Positions 9,542 to 18,271 of a stretch of DNA of 64,000 nucleotides are shown here, piece by piece. The notes below the pieces were generated by a model, which was not told where the DNA came from, ran no database searches, and was given only the letters and a program-made list of their open reading frames with translations. Each line of letters starts with the position of its first letter. Position 1 is the stretch's first letter. A program made the translations under genes and the position numbers. The stretch comes from Neobacillus cucumis (GTDB lineage Bacteria; Bacillota; Bacilli; Bacillales_B; DSM-18226), in contig NZ_JAEHGC010000002.1 of assembly GCF_016107705.1 (NCBI RefSeq), positions 496,001 through 560,000 of the forward strand, read 5' to 3'.

Positions 9542-9625
9542 TTACCAACCGATACCTGGATTCTTTGAAAACCATACTTTCCCTAGTAAAAACAAAAATG
9601 AAATCATGCCAATCTCTTTTTTCAT
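9542..9625 (-). CDS. 27-codon leader ORF upstream of the nitrate transporter
   Basis: ATG frame encoding a 27-residue peptide, [19 protein letters not shown] followed by SKNPGIGW. A near-perfect Shine-Dalgarno GGAGGT (complement of 9633-9638) lies 7 nt upstream. The stop is 28 nt before the transporter start and no terminator intervenes, so both would sit on one transcript. The middle is hydrophobic enough for one short membrane helix. It could be a small membrane partner or a leader peptide setting translation of the transporter. I do not recognise a family. Confidence 0.6.
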   Translation of the reverse strand: MKKEIGMISFLFLLGKVWFSKNPGIGW

Positions 9626-9699
9626 TTCTTTGACCTCCGTTTTTTGGAATTTTTGTCTACTTAAGCGTAGTAGATAGGTTCTGGAATTGTCAGTTTTTG

Positions 9700-9716
9700 T
9701 GTTAAGAAATCTAACA
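9700..9716. promoter_or_regulatory. TnrA-like box 1 (nasA side)
   Basis: TGTTAAGAAATCTAACA matches the TnrA/GlnR consensus TGTNANAWWWTMTNACA at 16 of 17 positions and extends to a GTGTTA-N7-TAACAC palindrome. It is centred about 49 nt from a plausible nasA start site near 9659, the usual activating distance for TnrA. Confidence 0.8.
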
Positions 9717-9740
9717 CGGTTTTTAATAATGAATTTTCTC

Positions 9741-9757
9741 TGTTAGAAAATGTAACA
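9741..9757. promoter_or_regulatory. TnrA-like box 2 (nasB side)
   Basis: TGTTAGAAAATGTAACA matches the TnrA consensus at 16 of 17 positions. A start site about 49 nt downstream would fall near 9798, just after an AT-rich AATAAT (9787-9792) that could be the nasB -10. Box 1 and box 2 are 41 bp apart, close to four helical turns. Confidence 0.8.
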
Positions 9758-9851
9758 TGGATGATTTTTTTCGATTGGACTTATGGAATAATGAATGTGT
9801 TATTGAACCTGTAAAAACGACCATCTTTAATTATGAGTTGGAGGTTTATGA

Positions 9852-11963
9852 ATGGAGAAGGAAAAACTAGTGCTGGTTGGAAATGGGATGGCGGGTGTGC
9901 GTTGTATTGAGGAAATAATCAAGCTGGCACCAGAACGCTTTGAGATTACGATTTTTGGCAGCGAACCACACCTCAACTATAATCGAATTCTTTTGTCCTC
10001 TGTACTGCAGGGGCAGGAATCATTAAAAGAGATTACCTTAAATGGACGGGAATGGTATGAAAAACATCAAATACACCTTTTTACAGGGGAAACGGTGAAA
10101 AAAATAGATAAAGAGAAACAAATGGTAAAAACCGATCAAAATCGTGAAATTAGCTACGATTCTCTGATTCTAGCCACCGGTTCCGTTCCGTTCCTCCTTC
10201 CAATTTCAGGTGCAGATAAGGAAGGAGTGTTTACATTTCGGACTATTGAAGATTGCAAGAGAATAATCGAAGCATCAAAGCGCTATCAAACAGCAGCCGT
10301 CATCGGTGGAGGGGTATTAGGCTTAGAGGCAGCGAGCGGACTGCTCAATCTTGGAATGAATGTACAGATAGTCCATAATGGGAGCTTCCTCATGGAAAGG
10401 CAGCTCGATCAAACAGCATCCAAAATGCTGCAAAATAAATTGGAAAAACAAGGGATGAAGTTTCTTTTTGAAAAAGAAACAAAAGAAATCATCGGGAACA
10501 GCCGAGTAGAGGGGCTCCGTTTTAAAGATGGAACTGACGTTGAAACCGATTTGGTTGTGATGGCAGTAGGGGTGAAACCAAATGTTCAATTAGCTAAAGA
10601 TAGTGGAATCGCTACAAACCGGGCGATTCTGGTCAATGATCATATGGAAACAAGTACACCGAATATTTATGCTGTTGGAGAATGTGTGGAACACCGCAGG
10701 ATAGTTTATGGATTGGTGAAACCTTTGTATGAACAAGGGAAAATATTGGCGAAACGGATCTGCGGACAGGCTACGATAGGGTATGAAGGGTCGATCTTAT
10801 CCACCCAATTAAAAATATCAGATGTGGAGGTATTCTCTGTCGGTAAGTTTTCCGAAACAGGGGAATCAAAGTCTATTAGTCTCTATGATGGACCGGGAGG
10901 GGTTTATAAGAAACTTGTTTTTCAAGATCAAAAGATGATTGGTGCCGTGTTATGTGGAGATATAAACGACCAAACGAGATTGCTGGAAATGATTTTAAAT
11001 CAAAAGGTTGTGCCCAATGGGGAAGAGTTGACACTTCTTCAATCTGCTAATCGACAGGAAAATACGGTTGCTTTAATGCCTGGCCATACCATGATCTGCA
11101 ATTGTAACGGGGTCACGAAAGGGGCCATTATCGATGCGGTTCAAAAAAACGGATTAACGAACGTCGACGAAATAAAAAAATACACCAAGGCGTCAGGTTC
11201 CTGCGGTGGCTGTAAGCCGTTAGTTGCAAAGCTTCTTTCCTATATTAAGAGCGATGAATTTGAAGAAAAGCTGGTCGAAGAGACCTCCATGTGTGACTGT
11301 ACTTCGTTGACTGAAGAGGAAGTTGTTCGAGAAATGCAGGTTCAAGGTCTGTCCTCTTTACAGGAAGTGATGGATGAACTGGATTGGAAGAACAGGGCTG
11401 GTTGTGCAACCTGCCGACCTGCCATTCACTATTATTTAACCATGATCGATCCAGAATATGAGAATAAAAATAGTAATCTGTTTGATCATGAAGGGATGAA
11501 TGTGATTCTTCAAGTGAATAAATTCACATGTAACTGTGAAAAAAGATCCTCACATGAATTGGCAAATGATTTGGAAAAGAGATTTGAATTCCTCCTAACA
11601 CCTTCTAAGGTAAAAATCTTTGTTTCTGCTTGTATTCATAATGGACCCGATTCAACTATAAATAATCTAGTCGTCATCGGGATGGATAGAGGATGGGAAA
11701 TCTATGTCCGTGGTTTGAGTGGAGGCAATGCACGTATCGGCGAGTTGTTATGCATTGTGGAAACCAATTTACAAGCAATAGAAATGATCTCCGGTTGTAT
11801 TCAATATTATCGTGAGAGTGCCAATTACATGGAGCAGATGGGGAAATGGATGGAACGAGCGGGGCTTATTCATGTGAGAGAAGTTTTGTTTGACGACGAA
11901 CATCGCCAGCAATTGTTAGAGCGTTTAAATGAAGATGCGTTCATAAGGAAGGCAGTTTTATAA
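9852..11963 (+). CDS. nasB: Assimilatory nitrate reductase electron-transfer subunit
   Basis: Cytoplasmic flavoprotein of 703 residues passing electrons from NAD(P)H to NasC. Domains in order: pyridine-nucleotide-disulfide oxidoreductase (about 1-320; GNGMAGVRC FAD turn, AVIGGGVLGLEAA NAD turn, YAVGECVEH), a linker domain, two BFD-type [2Fe-2S] domains (CNCNGVTKG...CGGCKPLV near 415-460; CDCTSL...CATCRPA near 478-520), then a shortened nitrite-reductase-like tail. The tail aligns with the NasD C-terminus but lacks about 80 residues and keeps only C560 and C594 of the four siroheme/4Fe-4S cysteines (S566 and G598 replace the others), so it should not bind that centre. First gene of a nasB-nasC unit under TnrA-like box 2. 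Confidence 0.87.
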   Translation: MEKEKLVLVGNGMAGVRCIEEIIKLAPERFEITIFGSEPHLNYNRILLSSVLQGQESLKEITLNGREWYEKHQIHLFTGETVKKIDKEKQMVKTDQNREISYDSLILATGSVPFLLPISGADKEGVFTFRTIEDCKRIIEASKRYQTAAVIGGGVLGLEAASGLLNLGMNVQIVHNGSFLMERQLDQTASKMLQNKLEKQGMKFLFEKETKEIIGNSRVEGLRFKDGTDVETDLVVMAVGVKPNVQLAKDSGIATNRAILVNDHMETSTPNIYAVGECVEHRRIVYGLVKPLYEQGKILAKRICGQATIGYEGSILSTQLKISDVEVFSVGKFSETGESKSISLYDGPGGVYKKLVFQDQKMIGAVLCGDINDQTRLLEMILNQKVVPNGEELTLLQSANRQENTVALMPGHTMICNCNGVTKGAIIDAVQKNGLTNVDEIKKYTKASGSCGGCKPLVAKLLSYIKSDEFEEKLVEETSMCDCTSLTEEEVVREMQVQGLSSLQEVMDELDWKNRAGCATCRPAIHYYLTMIDPEYENKNSNLFDHEGMNVILQVNKFTCNCEKRSSHELANDLEKRFEFLLTPSKVKIFVSACIHNGPDSTINNLVVIGMDRGWEIYVRGLSGGNARIGELLCIVETNLQAIEMISGCIQYYRESANYMEQMGKWMERAGLIHVREVLFDDEHRQQLLERLNEDAFIRKAVL

Positions 11964-11997
11964 AGAAGTTTGTAGAAAAAAGAAAGGGTGAGGGGTC

Positions 11998-14148
11998 ATG
12001 ACAGAACTTTTATTAAAATATTTCCGGACGAAACAACAAAAAGTCCAATCAGAAAAACTATTTGAAACGCAATGTCCCTACTGCAGTATGCAATGTAAGA
12101 TGACCTTAGTGGAACAATCCATTGTTTCAAGAAAAAAATATCTGACGCTTGGAAAAGAAAACCCCACCTCTGAAGGGCGTTTATGTATTAAAGGCATGAA
12201 TGCCCATCAACATGCGTTTAGCAGGGAGCGATTGAAGCATCCTATGTTAAAGGTGAATGGAGAATTTGTCCGCATCTCTTGGGAGGAAGCGTTACATCAC
12301 ATTAAGGAAAACTTTACACGGATCCAAAAGGAAGACGGACAAAATGCCTTAGCTGTTTATGGAAGCGCATCGATTACCAATGAAGAGGCGTATTTGCTGG
12401 GGAAATTTGCCCGCGTAGCATTAAAAACGAAATATATCGATTATAATGGCCGCCTATGTATGTCAGCAGCTGCTTCTGCTGCAACTCAAACCTTTGGAAT
12501 GGACAGAGGGTTTACCAACAGCTTGTCGGAAGTTCCTTTTACCCGCTGCATCATTCTAGCGGGCACGAATATCGCCGAATGCCAGCCGACGATTATGCCG
12601 TATTTTGAAAAAGCAAAAGAGAATGGTGCCTACATTATTGCAATTGATCCACGGGAAACAGCTACAACCAAATTGGCAGACCTTCATTTAAAACTAAAAC
12701 CGGGTACGGACGCAGCACTAGCAAATGGATTATTAAAGGTAATCATCGAAGAAAACTATGTTGATAAAACATTTGTCAAAGAACGGGCCACAGGGTATGA
12801 AAGAGTGAAAGACCATGTCTTGTCTCTAAACTTAGAAGAAATTGGAGAAATAACAGGGGTGCAGCACGAAAAAATTCGACAAGCGGCAGTCATGTTTGGC
12901 AAAGAAGCATCTGGAATGATTTTTACGGCAAGAGGGGTAGAACAGCAAACAGATGGAGCGATGGCTGTTCGTAATTTACTAAATATTCTTATTTCTACCG
13001 GAAAAATTGGAAAACCCAATTCCGGTTACGCTGCGATTACTGGGCAGGGTAATGGTCAAGGTGCAAGAGAACATGGACAGAAAGCAGACCAGCTCCCTGG
13101 GTATCGCTCGATTGAAAACGAGGAACATCGGGCCTATATTGCTAGTGTGTGGGGGATCAACATGGATGAATTGCCGAGAAAAGGAGTTTCTGCCTATGAA
13201 ATGATGGGGAAAATCCATGAAGGTGAAATCACTGGGCTTTTTTTAATGTGCTCCAATCCGCTTGTCTCCAATCCAAACGCCGATTTTGTGAAAGAAGCGA
13301 TTGAAAAATTAAAATTCTTTGTAGCGGTCGATTTGTTTTTTTCAGAGACTGCGAGATTAGCAGATTTAATCTTACCAACCTCATCGTATTTAGAGGATGA
13401 AGGAACAATGACGAATGTAGAGGGGCGGGTGACCTTAAGGGAAGCAAGCTATCCATGCCCGGGTGAAGTAAAACACGACTGGCAAATAATATGTGAAATT
13501 GCCAAGGTGTTAGGTAAGGGCAGGTATTTTTCATTTTCGTCCGCAGAAGAAATATTTAATGAATTAAGAATCGCCAGCCGCGGTGGAATCGCGGATTATT
13601 ACGGGATCACATATGAACGGATTAGAAAAGAAGGAGGTATTCTTTGGCCATGTCCAGACAATGAACATAAAGGGACAATGTTGCTGTTTGAAAGCTCTTT
13701 TGCTCATGAAGATGGCAAGGCAGCTATGGTGGTTGTGCCAAACGACCCTGTTATTCAGAAGGAAAAGATAAACGATGAGTTTCCTCTGTATTTTACAACT
13801 GGCCGCGTCATGTCTCATTACTTAACTGGTGTCCAAACGAGAAAAAGTGCCGCCTTAGCAGCTAGAAATGTAGAGGCATTCATGGAAATTCATCCAGCCA
13901 CAGCAAAAAGGTACCGTATTTCGGATCAGTCCTTAGTGAAAATTGAATCGAGAAGGGGAAGTATTATGGTCCGAAGCAAATGGTCAGAATCGATTCGTCA
14001 TGATACGGTCTTCGTTCCGTTTCATTGGGCAGATTCGCAAAATGTCAATCTCCTTGTTTCCGATGAACTAGATCCTGACTGCAAAATGCCAGGGTTCAAA
14101 GTGAGTGCCGTTAGAGTGAGTCCGATTGCAGATTTTCCGGTCAATTAA
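11998..14148 (+). CDS. nasC: Assimilatory nitrate reductase catalytic subunit
   Basis: Cytoplasmic molybdopterin (bis-MGD) and 4Fe-4S enzyme of 716 residues reducing nitrate to nitrite; B. subtilis NasC is about 710. The N-terminal cluster motif is CPYCSMQCKMTL followed by RLCIKGMN. GRLCMSAAASAATQTFGMD carries the likely Mo-ligating cysteine of the NapA/Nas group. Further on are MNAHQHAFSRERLKHPML, GQGNGQGAREHGQKADQLPG and the C-terminal dinucleotide-binding domain (FTTGRVMSHYLTG). GGGTGAGGGG precedes the ATG. It lies 34 nt after nasB in the same transcript, which ends at the hairpin at 14165. It is distinct from the respiratory NarG at 51 kb. Confidence 0.9.
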   Translation: MTELLLKYFRTKQQKVQSEKLFETQCPYCSMQCKMTLVEQSIVSRKKYLTLGKENPTSEGRLCIKGMNAHQHAFSRERLKHPMLKVNGEFVRISWEEALHHIKENFTRIQKEDGQNALAVYGSASITNEEAYLLGKFARVALKTKYIDYNGRLCMSAAASAATQTFGMDRGFTNSLSEVPFTRCIILAGTNIAECQPTIMPYFEKAKENGAYIIAIDPRETATTKLADLHLKLKPGTDAALANGLLKVIIEENYVDKTFVKERATGYERVKDHVLSLNLEEIGEITGVQHEKIRQAAVMFGKEASGMIFTARGVEQQTDGAMAVRNLLNILISTGKIGKPNSGYAAITGQGNGQGAREHGQKADQLPGYRSIENEEHRAYIASVWGINMDELPRKGVSAYEMMGKIHEGEITGLFLMCSNPLVSNPNADFVKEAIEKLKFFVAVDLFFSETARLADLILPTSSYLEDEGTMTNVEGRVTLREASYPCPGEVKHDWQIICEIAKVLGKGRYFSFSSAEEIFNELRIASRGGIADYYGITYERIRKEGGILWPCPDNEHKGTMLLFESSFAHEDGKAAMVVVPNDPVIQKEKINDEFPLYFTTGRVMSHYLTGVQTRKSAALAARNVEAFMEIHPATAKRYRISDQSLVKIESRRGSIMVRSKWSESIRHDTVFVPFHWADSQNVNLLVSDELDPDCKMPGFKVSAVRVSPIADFPVN

Positions 14149-14164
14149 ATAAATGTGAACGATG

Positions 14165-14190
14165 CCTGGGCATAGCGACCCAGGTTTTTT
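14165..14190 (+). terminator. Terminator separating nasBC from nasDEF
   Basis: CCTGGG / CCCAGG stem with an 8-nt loop followed by six T residues, 17 nt after the nasC stop. Confidence 0.82.
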
Positions 14191-14228
14191 GTTGTAAATA
14201 CTATTTTGGAAAAATTCTTAAAATTAAA

Positions 14229-14280
14229 TGTTAGGAAACCTCACACGTTAAGTCATATTTTCATTGCGCTGTGTTATAGT
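14229..14280 (+). promoter_or_regulatory. nasD promoter region with TnrA-like box 3
   Basis: TGTTAGGAAACCTCACA (14229-14245) matches the TnrA consensus at 15 of 17 positions. A TATAGT -10 candidate (14275-14280) would place the start near 14286, about 49 nt from the box centre, the same spacing inferred for nasA and nasB. No good -35 is visible, which fits activator dependence. B. subtilis nasD also has its own promoter. Confidence 0.7.
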
Positions 14281-14313
14281 TTGTGAAGAAACTTTCAAAG
14301 GGAGGAATATCCA

Positions 14314-16728
14314 GTGGAAAAGAAAAAGTTGATTCTCATTGGGAATGGTATGGCTGGAGTCAGAGCCATTGAAGAAATTTTAAAACTTTCAAAGGAAGCT
14401 ATTGAGGTTACTATTTTTGGGAGCGAACCGCATCCCAACTACAATAGAATTCTCCTTTCAAAGGTATTACAAGGGGACACAGACGTGAAGGATATTACGT
14501 TAAATGACTGGCACTGGTATCGAGAGAACAATATTCAACTATTTACTGGTGAGACCGTAAGTCAAATTGATTCAGCGAAAAAAGTGGTGGTAACGGACTT
14601 AGGGCGAGTGGAACCTTATGATGAGTTGATTTTAGCAACTGGATCAATGCCCTTCATCCTTCCAATACCGGGGGTGGAGAAAGAAGGAGTTACGGCGTTT
14701 CGGGATATCAAGGACACTGAAGTGATGCTTGAAGCCTCAAAAAAATATAAAAAAGCGGCTGTGATTGGGGGAGGCTTATTAGGAATTGAAGCGGCAAGGG
14801 GGCTATTAAACTTAGGAATGGAAGTTTATGTCATCCATCTTGCCCCATACTTGATGGAACGCCAACTCGATTCGACGGCAGGCAAACTATTACAAGCAGA
14901 ACTAGAAAAACAAGGAATGAAGTTTTTACTCGAAAAACAAACCCAAGAGATTTTTGGGAATGAGCGAGTTGAAGGTTTAAGGTTTAGTGACGGAACAGAA
15001 CTCGAAGCCGATTTGGTTGTTATGGCTGTTGGAATTAAGCCAAATACTGGGTTGGCAAGGGAAAGCGGTCTAGGTGTCAATCGAGGAATTGTAGTGAATG
15101 ACTATCTGCAAACCAATATTCCTCATGTATATGCAGTGGGCGAATGTGCTGAGCATAATGGAATGGTTTATGGTCTGGTAGCTCCATTGTATGAACAAGG
15201 AAAAGTATTAGCAAAAACCGTCTGTGGCATTGAAACGAATCCATATAAAGGCTCCGTTTTATCCACTCAGTTGAAGGTTTCGGGGGTAGAAGTATTTTCT
15301 GCCGGGGACTTCATCGAGGGAGAAGGAAAAAAAGCAATCAAAGTCTTCGATGAACAGGACAATATTTACAAGAAAATTGTATTGAGCGGAGATCAAATCG
15401 TTGGTGCTGTATTGTTTGGTGATAGCAGCGAAGGGAATCGGTTGTTTTCGATGATTCAAAAGAAAGCGGATATTGCCGACACGGAAAAGGTTTCGATTTT
15501 ACAACCATTACATGAGGAAGCAGGCAGCAGTCTAGTCACAGTTATGAGCGATGATGAAATGATTTGCGGTTGTAACGGGGTAACAAAAGGAACGATTGTT
15601 CAAGCGATACAGCAGCAAGGCTGCACATCAGTGGATGCAATCAAAGCATGTACGAGTGCTTCTAGATCCTGCGGGGGTTGTAAACCGCTTGTAGCTGATC
15701 TCTTGCAGCACACACTCGGTTCCGCTTTTGTGGAAACAGCTCAAAAAGAAGCCATCTGCGCCTGTACCACTTTATCAAGAGATGAAGTGGTGGATGAAAT
15801 CAGGGCTAAGGGGCTGTCAACGATAAAGGAAGTCATGTATGTGCTTGGCTGGAGTACGGAGGAAGGATGTTCCAAATGCCGCCCAGCATTAAACTACTAT
15901 TTAGGTATGGTACATCCAACTGAACATATGGACGAAAGAGAATCACGATTTGTCAATGAACGGATGCATGCCAATATTCAAAAAGACGGTACCTACTCTG
16001 TTGTACCACGTATGTATGGCGGTGTTACGAATTCAACCGACTTACGACGTATTGCCGATGTTGTCGATAAATATGAAATTCCATTAGTTAAATTAACCGG
16101 CGGCCAGCGAATCGATTTATTGGGCGTCAAAAAAGAAGATTTACCAAAGGTTTGGCAGGATCTAGATATGCCATCCGGGTTTGCTTACGGTAAATCACTG
16201 CGAACAGTAAAGACTTGTGTCGGAGAACAATTTTGCCGGTTTGGTACCCAGGATTCAATGGGGCTTGGAATGGTCTTGGAAAAGAAATTTGAAGGTTTGC
16301 AAACGCCTCATAAAGTAAAAATGGCAGTTTCAGCTTGTCCAAGAAGCTGTGCAGAGTCCGGGTTCAAGGATATTGGGTTTATTGGAATTGATGGCGGCTG
16401 GGAAATTTACGTCGGCGGAAACGGTGGGACCCATGTCCGCGGAGGGGATTTATTATACAAGGTCAAATCCGATGAAGAAGCCATCGAGATTACGGGTGCC
16501 TATTTGCAATATTACCGTGAAACAGCAAACTATTTGGAACGTACCTCGGCTTGGATTGAACGTGTTGGTCTAACACAGATCCACTCTGTCCTGGATGATT
16601 TGGATAAGCGGAAAGAATTAAATTCGCGGATGGAAGAAGCACTGTCTGTCATACATGATCCATGGAAGGAAATTACAGAGGATGAAGAAGTTAAGAAACA
16701 ATTGTTTGAAAGTTTAGTAAGGTCTTAA
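14314..16728 (+). CDS. nasD: Assimilatory nitrite reductase large subunit (siroheme, NAD(P)H)
   Basis: Cytoplasmic NirB-type enzyme of 804 residues reducing nitrite to ammonium with six electrons. Domains: FAD/NAD oxidoreductase (1-320), two BFD [2Fe-2S] domains (about 415-530; CGCNGVTKG, CGGCKPLV, CACTTL, CSKCRPA), nitrite/sulfite reductase ferredoxin-like half domain (about 550-620), and siroheme/4Fe-4S domain with all four ligands C635, C641, C675 and C679. GTG start with GGGAGG 8 nt upstream. The N-terminal 530 residues are closely similar to NasB, showing a tandem duplication. It is followed by nasE after 29 nt. Confidence 0.92.
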   Translation: MEKKKLILIGNGMAGVRAIEEILKLSKEAIEVTIFGSEPHPNYNRILLSKVLQGDTDVKDITLNDWHWYRENNIQLFTGETVSQIDSAKKVVVTDLGRVEPYDELILATGSMPFILPIPGVEKEGVTAFRDIKDTEVMLEASKKYKKAAVIGGGLLGIEAARGLLNLGMEVYVIHLAPYLMERQLDSTAGKLLQAELEKQGMKFLLEKQTQEIFGNERVEGLRFSDGTELEADLVVMAVGIKPNTGLARESGLGVNRGIVVNDYLQTNIPHVYAVGECAEHNGMVYGLVAPLYEQGKVLAKTVCGIETNPYKGSVLSTQLKVSGVEVFSAGDFIEGEGKKAIKVFDEQDNIYKKIVLSGDQIVGAVLFGDSSEGNRLFSMIQKKADIADTEKVSILQPLHEEAGSSLVTVMSDDEMICGCNGVTKGTIVQAIQQQGCTSVDAIKACTSASRSCGGCKPLVADLLQHTLGSAFVETAQKEAICACTTLSRDEVVDEIRAKGLSTIKEVMYVLGWSTEEGCSKCRPALNYYLGMVHPTEHMDERESRFVNERMHANIQKDGTYSVVPRMYGGVTNSTDLRRIADVVDKYEIPLVKLTGGQRIDLLGVKKEDLPKVWQDLDMPSGFAYGKSLRTVKTCVGEQFCRFGTQDSMGLGMVLEKKFEGLQTPHKVKMAVSACPRSCAESGFKDIGFIGIDGGWEIYVGGNGGTHVRGGDLLYKVKSDEEAIEITGAYLQYYRETANYLERTSAWIERVGLTQIHSVLDDLDKRKELNSRMEEALSVIHDPWKEITEDEEVKKQLFESLVRS

Positions 16729-16757
16729 GGTTGATAAGATAAAGGAGGAATTTGTAA

Positions 16758-17084
16758 ATGGCGAGTAAAAGCGTGACAAAAATATTAATAGGTTCCATTC
16801 ATGAGCTGAAAGCGCGAATTGGAAAAACGGTTAGTATTGGGGAAAAGGAAGTGGCTGTATTTAAATTATCCACTGGAACCGTTCGAGCGGTAGAAAACCG
16901 TTGTCCCCATAAAGGTGGTGTATTAAGTGAGGGAATGGTAAGCGGAGAATTTGTTTTTTGCCCCATGCATGATTGGAAAATCTGTTTGGATGACGGTGTG
17001 GTACAAAAGCCTGATAGAGGCTGTGTGAAAACCTATCAAACATTGATGGAGGGAGATCAGGTGTATCTTTTAGTTGAAGACTAA
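16758..17084 (+). CDS. nasE: Nitrite reductase small subunit (Rieske-type NirD)
   Basis: 108-residue NirD-like subunit with a Rieske fold. Both ligand pairs are visible: C-P-H in ENRCPHKGG and C-P-M-H in [11 protein letters not shown], so a [2Fe-2S] cluster is likely; some NirD homologues lack these residues. It partners NasD. AAAGGAGG precedes the ATG and a terminator follows immediately. Confidence 0.92.
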   Translation: MASKSVTKILIGSIHELKARIGKTVSIGEKEVAVFKLSTGTVRAVENRCPHKGGVLSEGMVSGEFVFCPMHDWKICLDDGVVQKPDRGCVKTYQTLMEGDQVYLLVED

Positions 17085-17090
17085 TAGTAG

Positions 17091-17128
17091 AAACTGTCTT
17101 TTAACCAGTGGTTGAAAGGCAGTTTTTC
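17091..17128 (+). terminator. Terminator/attenuator between nasE and nasF
   Basis: Long stem AAACTGTCTTTTAACCA / TGGTTGAAAGGCAGTTT (two G-U pairs) followed by five T residues. nasF begins 70 nt later with no obvious promoter, so partial read-through may set lower nasF expression. Confidence 0.75.
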
Positions 17129-17198
17129 CTAAAAAATAATGCTGATCATTGTATGCAAGTTTGTAAGAGTTACGGCTGGTAAGAAGGGATGCGGAAAA

Positions 17199-17984
17199 AT
17201 GAAACAAAAAAAGGGAAAAGTGTATCTTGTTGGTTCAGGTCCTGGAGATCCAGATTTAATTACTGTAAAAGCGACAAAATGTCTTCAACAGGCAGAAGTT
17301 ATCTTATACGACAGATTGGTGAATCCAGTGCTTCTTGATTATGGAAGACACGATGCAGAATTGATTTTTTGCGGAAAAGAGCCAGGAAACCATTGTGTCT
17401 CTCAGGAAGCTATACATGAATTATTGGTGGAAAAAGCGATGGAAGGGAAAACCATTGTTCGATTAAAAGGCGGTGACCCGTTTATTTTTGGCCGCGGCGG
17501 TGAAGAAGCAATGATACTTGCGGAATATGGAATTGAGTTTGAAGTGGTTCCCGGTATTACATCGGGAATAGCGGCCCCTGCTTATGCTGGAATACCAGTT
17601 ACATATCGAGATATAAGCCAAACGTTTGCCGTGGTAACAGGGCACTGTGTTAACGGGAAGCCGAGGAACATTCGCTGGGACTATTTATCCCACGGTGTCG
17701 ATACTCTGGCAGTCTATATGGGAATCAAGAATCTTCCATATATATGCAGACAATTAAAATTATGCGGCAAGGATCCGAACACTCCTGTAGCTGTAATCCA
17801 ACAAGGAACAACAAGTGAACAACGAACGGTGCTTGGAACCCTTGAAACCATTGTAAATATAGTAGAAGAGGATCGAATTACCAATCCTGCAATGATTCTT
17901 ATTGGTGAAGTTGTCAACCTGTCCAAGAAATTAGCTTGGTTTACGGAAAAAATAGATGAAAAAACTTGCCTGCATGCTAAATAA
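17199..17984 (+). CDS. nasF: Uroporphyrinogen-III C-methyltransferase
   Basis: SAM-dependent SUMT of 261 residues converting uroporphyrinogen III to precorrin-2, the first dedicated step of siroheme made for NasD. The signatures are VYLVGSGPGDPDLITVKA at the N-terminus, VRLKGGDPFIFGRGGEE, EVVPGITSGIAAPAYAGIPVTYR and TLAVYMGIKNL. It is single-domain, unlike the longer B. subtilis NasF, so oxidation and iron insertion must be done elsewhere. I chose ATG 17199 (GAAGGGAT 8 nt upstream); the frame remains open to 17139 without a better start. Last gene of the nas cluster. Confidence 0.88.
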   Translation: MKQKKGKVYLVGSGPGDPDLITVKATKCLQQAEVILYDRLVNPVLLDYGRHDAELIFCGKEPGNHCVSQEAIHELLVEKAMEGKTIVRLKGGDPFIFGRGGEEAMILAEYGIEFEVVPGITSGIAAPAYAGIPVTYRDISQTFAVVTGHCVNGKPRNIRWDYLSHGVDTLAVYMGIKNLPYICRQLKLCGKDPNTPVAVIQQGTTSEQRTVLGTLETIVNIVEEDRITNPAMILIGEVVNLSKKLAWFTEKIDEKTCLHAK

Positions 17985-18005
17985 ATAAGCAGCCAAGTAC
18001 CATTA

Positions 18006-18105
18006 GGAGTGGCTGGAAGGACAAAACTCTTCAAAAGAACAGGAAAATGTCCATCCGGAGTGGCTGGAAGGACAAAATTCTTCAAAAGAACAGGAAAGTT
18101 GTACT
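18006..18105. repeat. 51-nt tandem hairpin repeat, locus A
   Basis: Two copies, starting at 18006 and 18057, of a 51-nt unit beginning GGAGTGGCTGGAAGGACAAA. TGTCCATCC and GGAAGGACA around the junction form a hairpin with one mismatch. The same core (TGTCC-TCC / GGA-GGACA) recurs at 29.3 kb with a 50-51 nt period. The nasF-purU gap (287 nt) holds this repeat and the purU promoter. Confidence 0.7.
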
Positions 18106-18205
18106 TCTGAAGCCTCTTCAAGAACAAATTTTATCAAATAATCATTTAAACCTTCCTTTCAAAGACATAACAGTACCTTCTCAATGAAAGTAAGTATGAA
18201 AATTC

Positions 18206-18234
18206 TTAACAATAAACGCGGACTAGGGTATAAT
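18206..18234 (+). promoter_or_regulatory. Sigma-A-type promoter of purU
   Basis: TTAACA (18206-18211), 17-nt spacer, TATAAT (18229-18234). The predicted start near 18241 leaves a 31-nt leader. Confidence 0.75.
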
Positions 18235-18271
18235 AATTTTCATTACTTAATTAGGAAGGTTTTAAAACATC

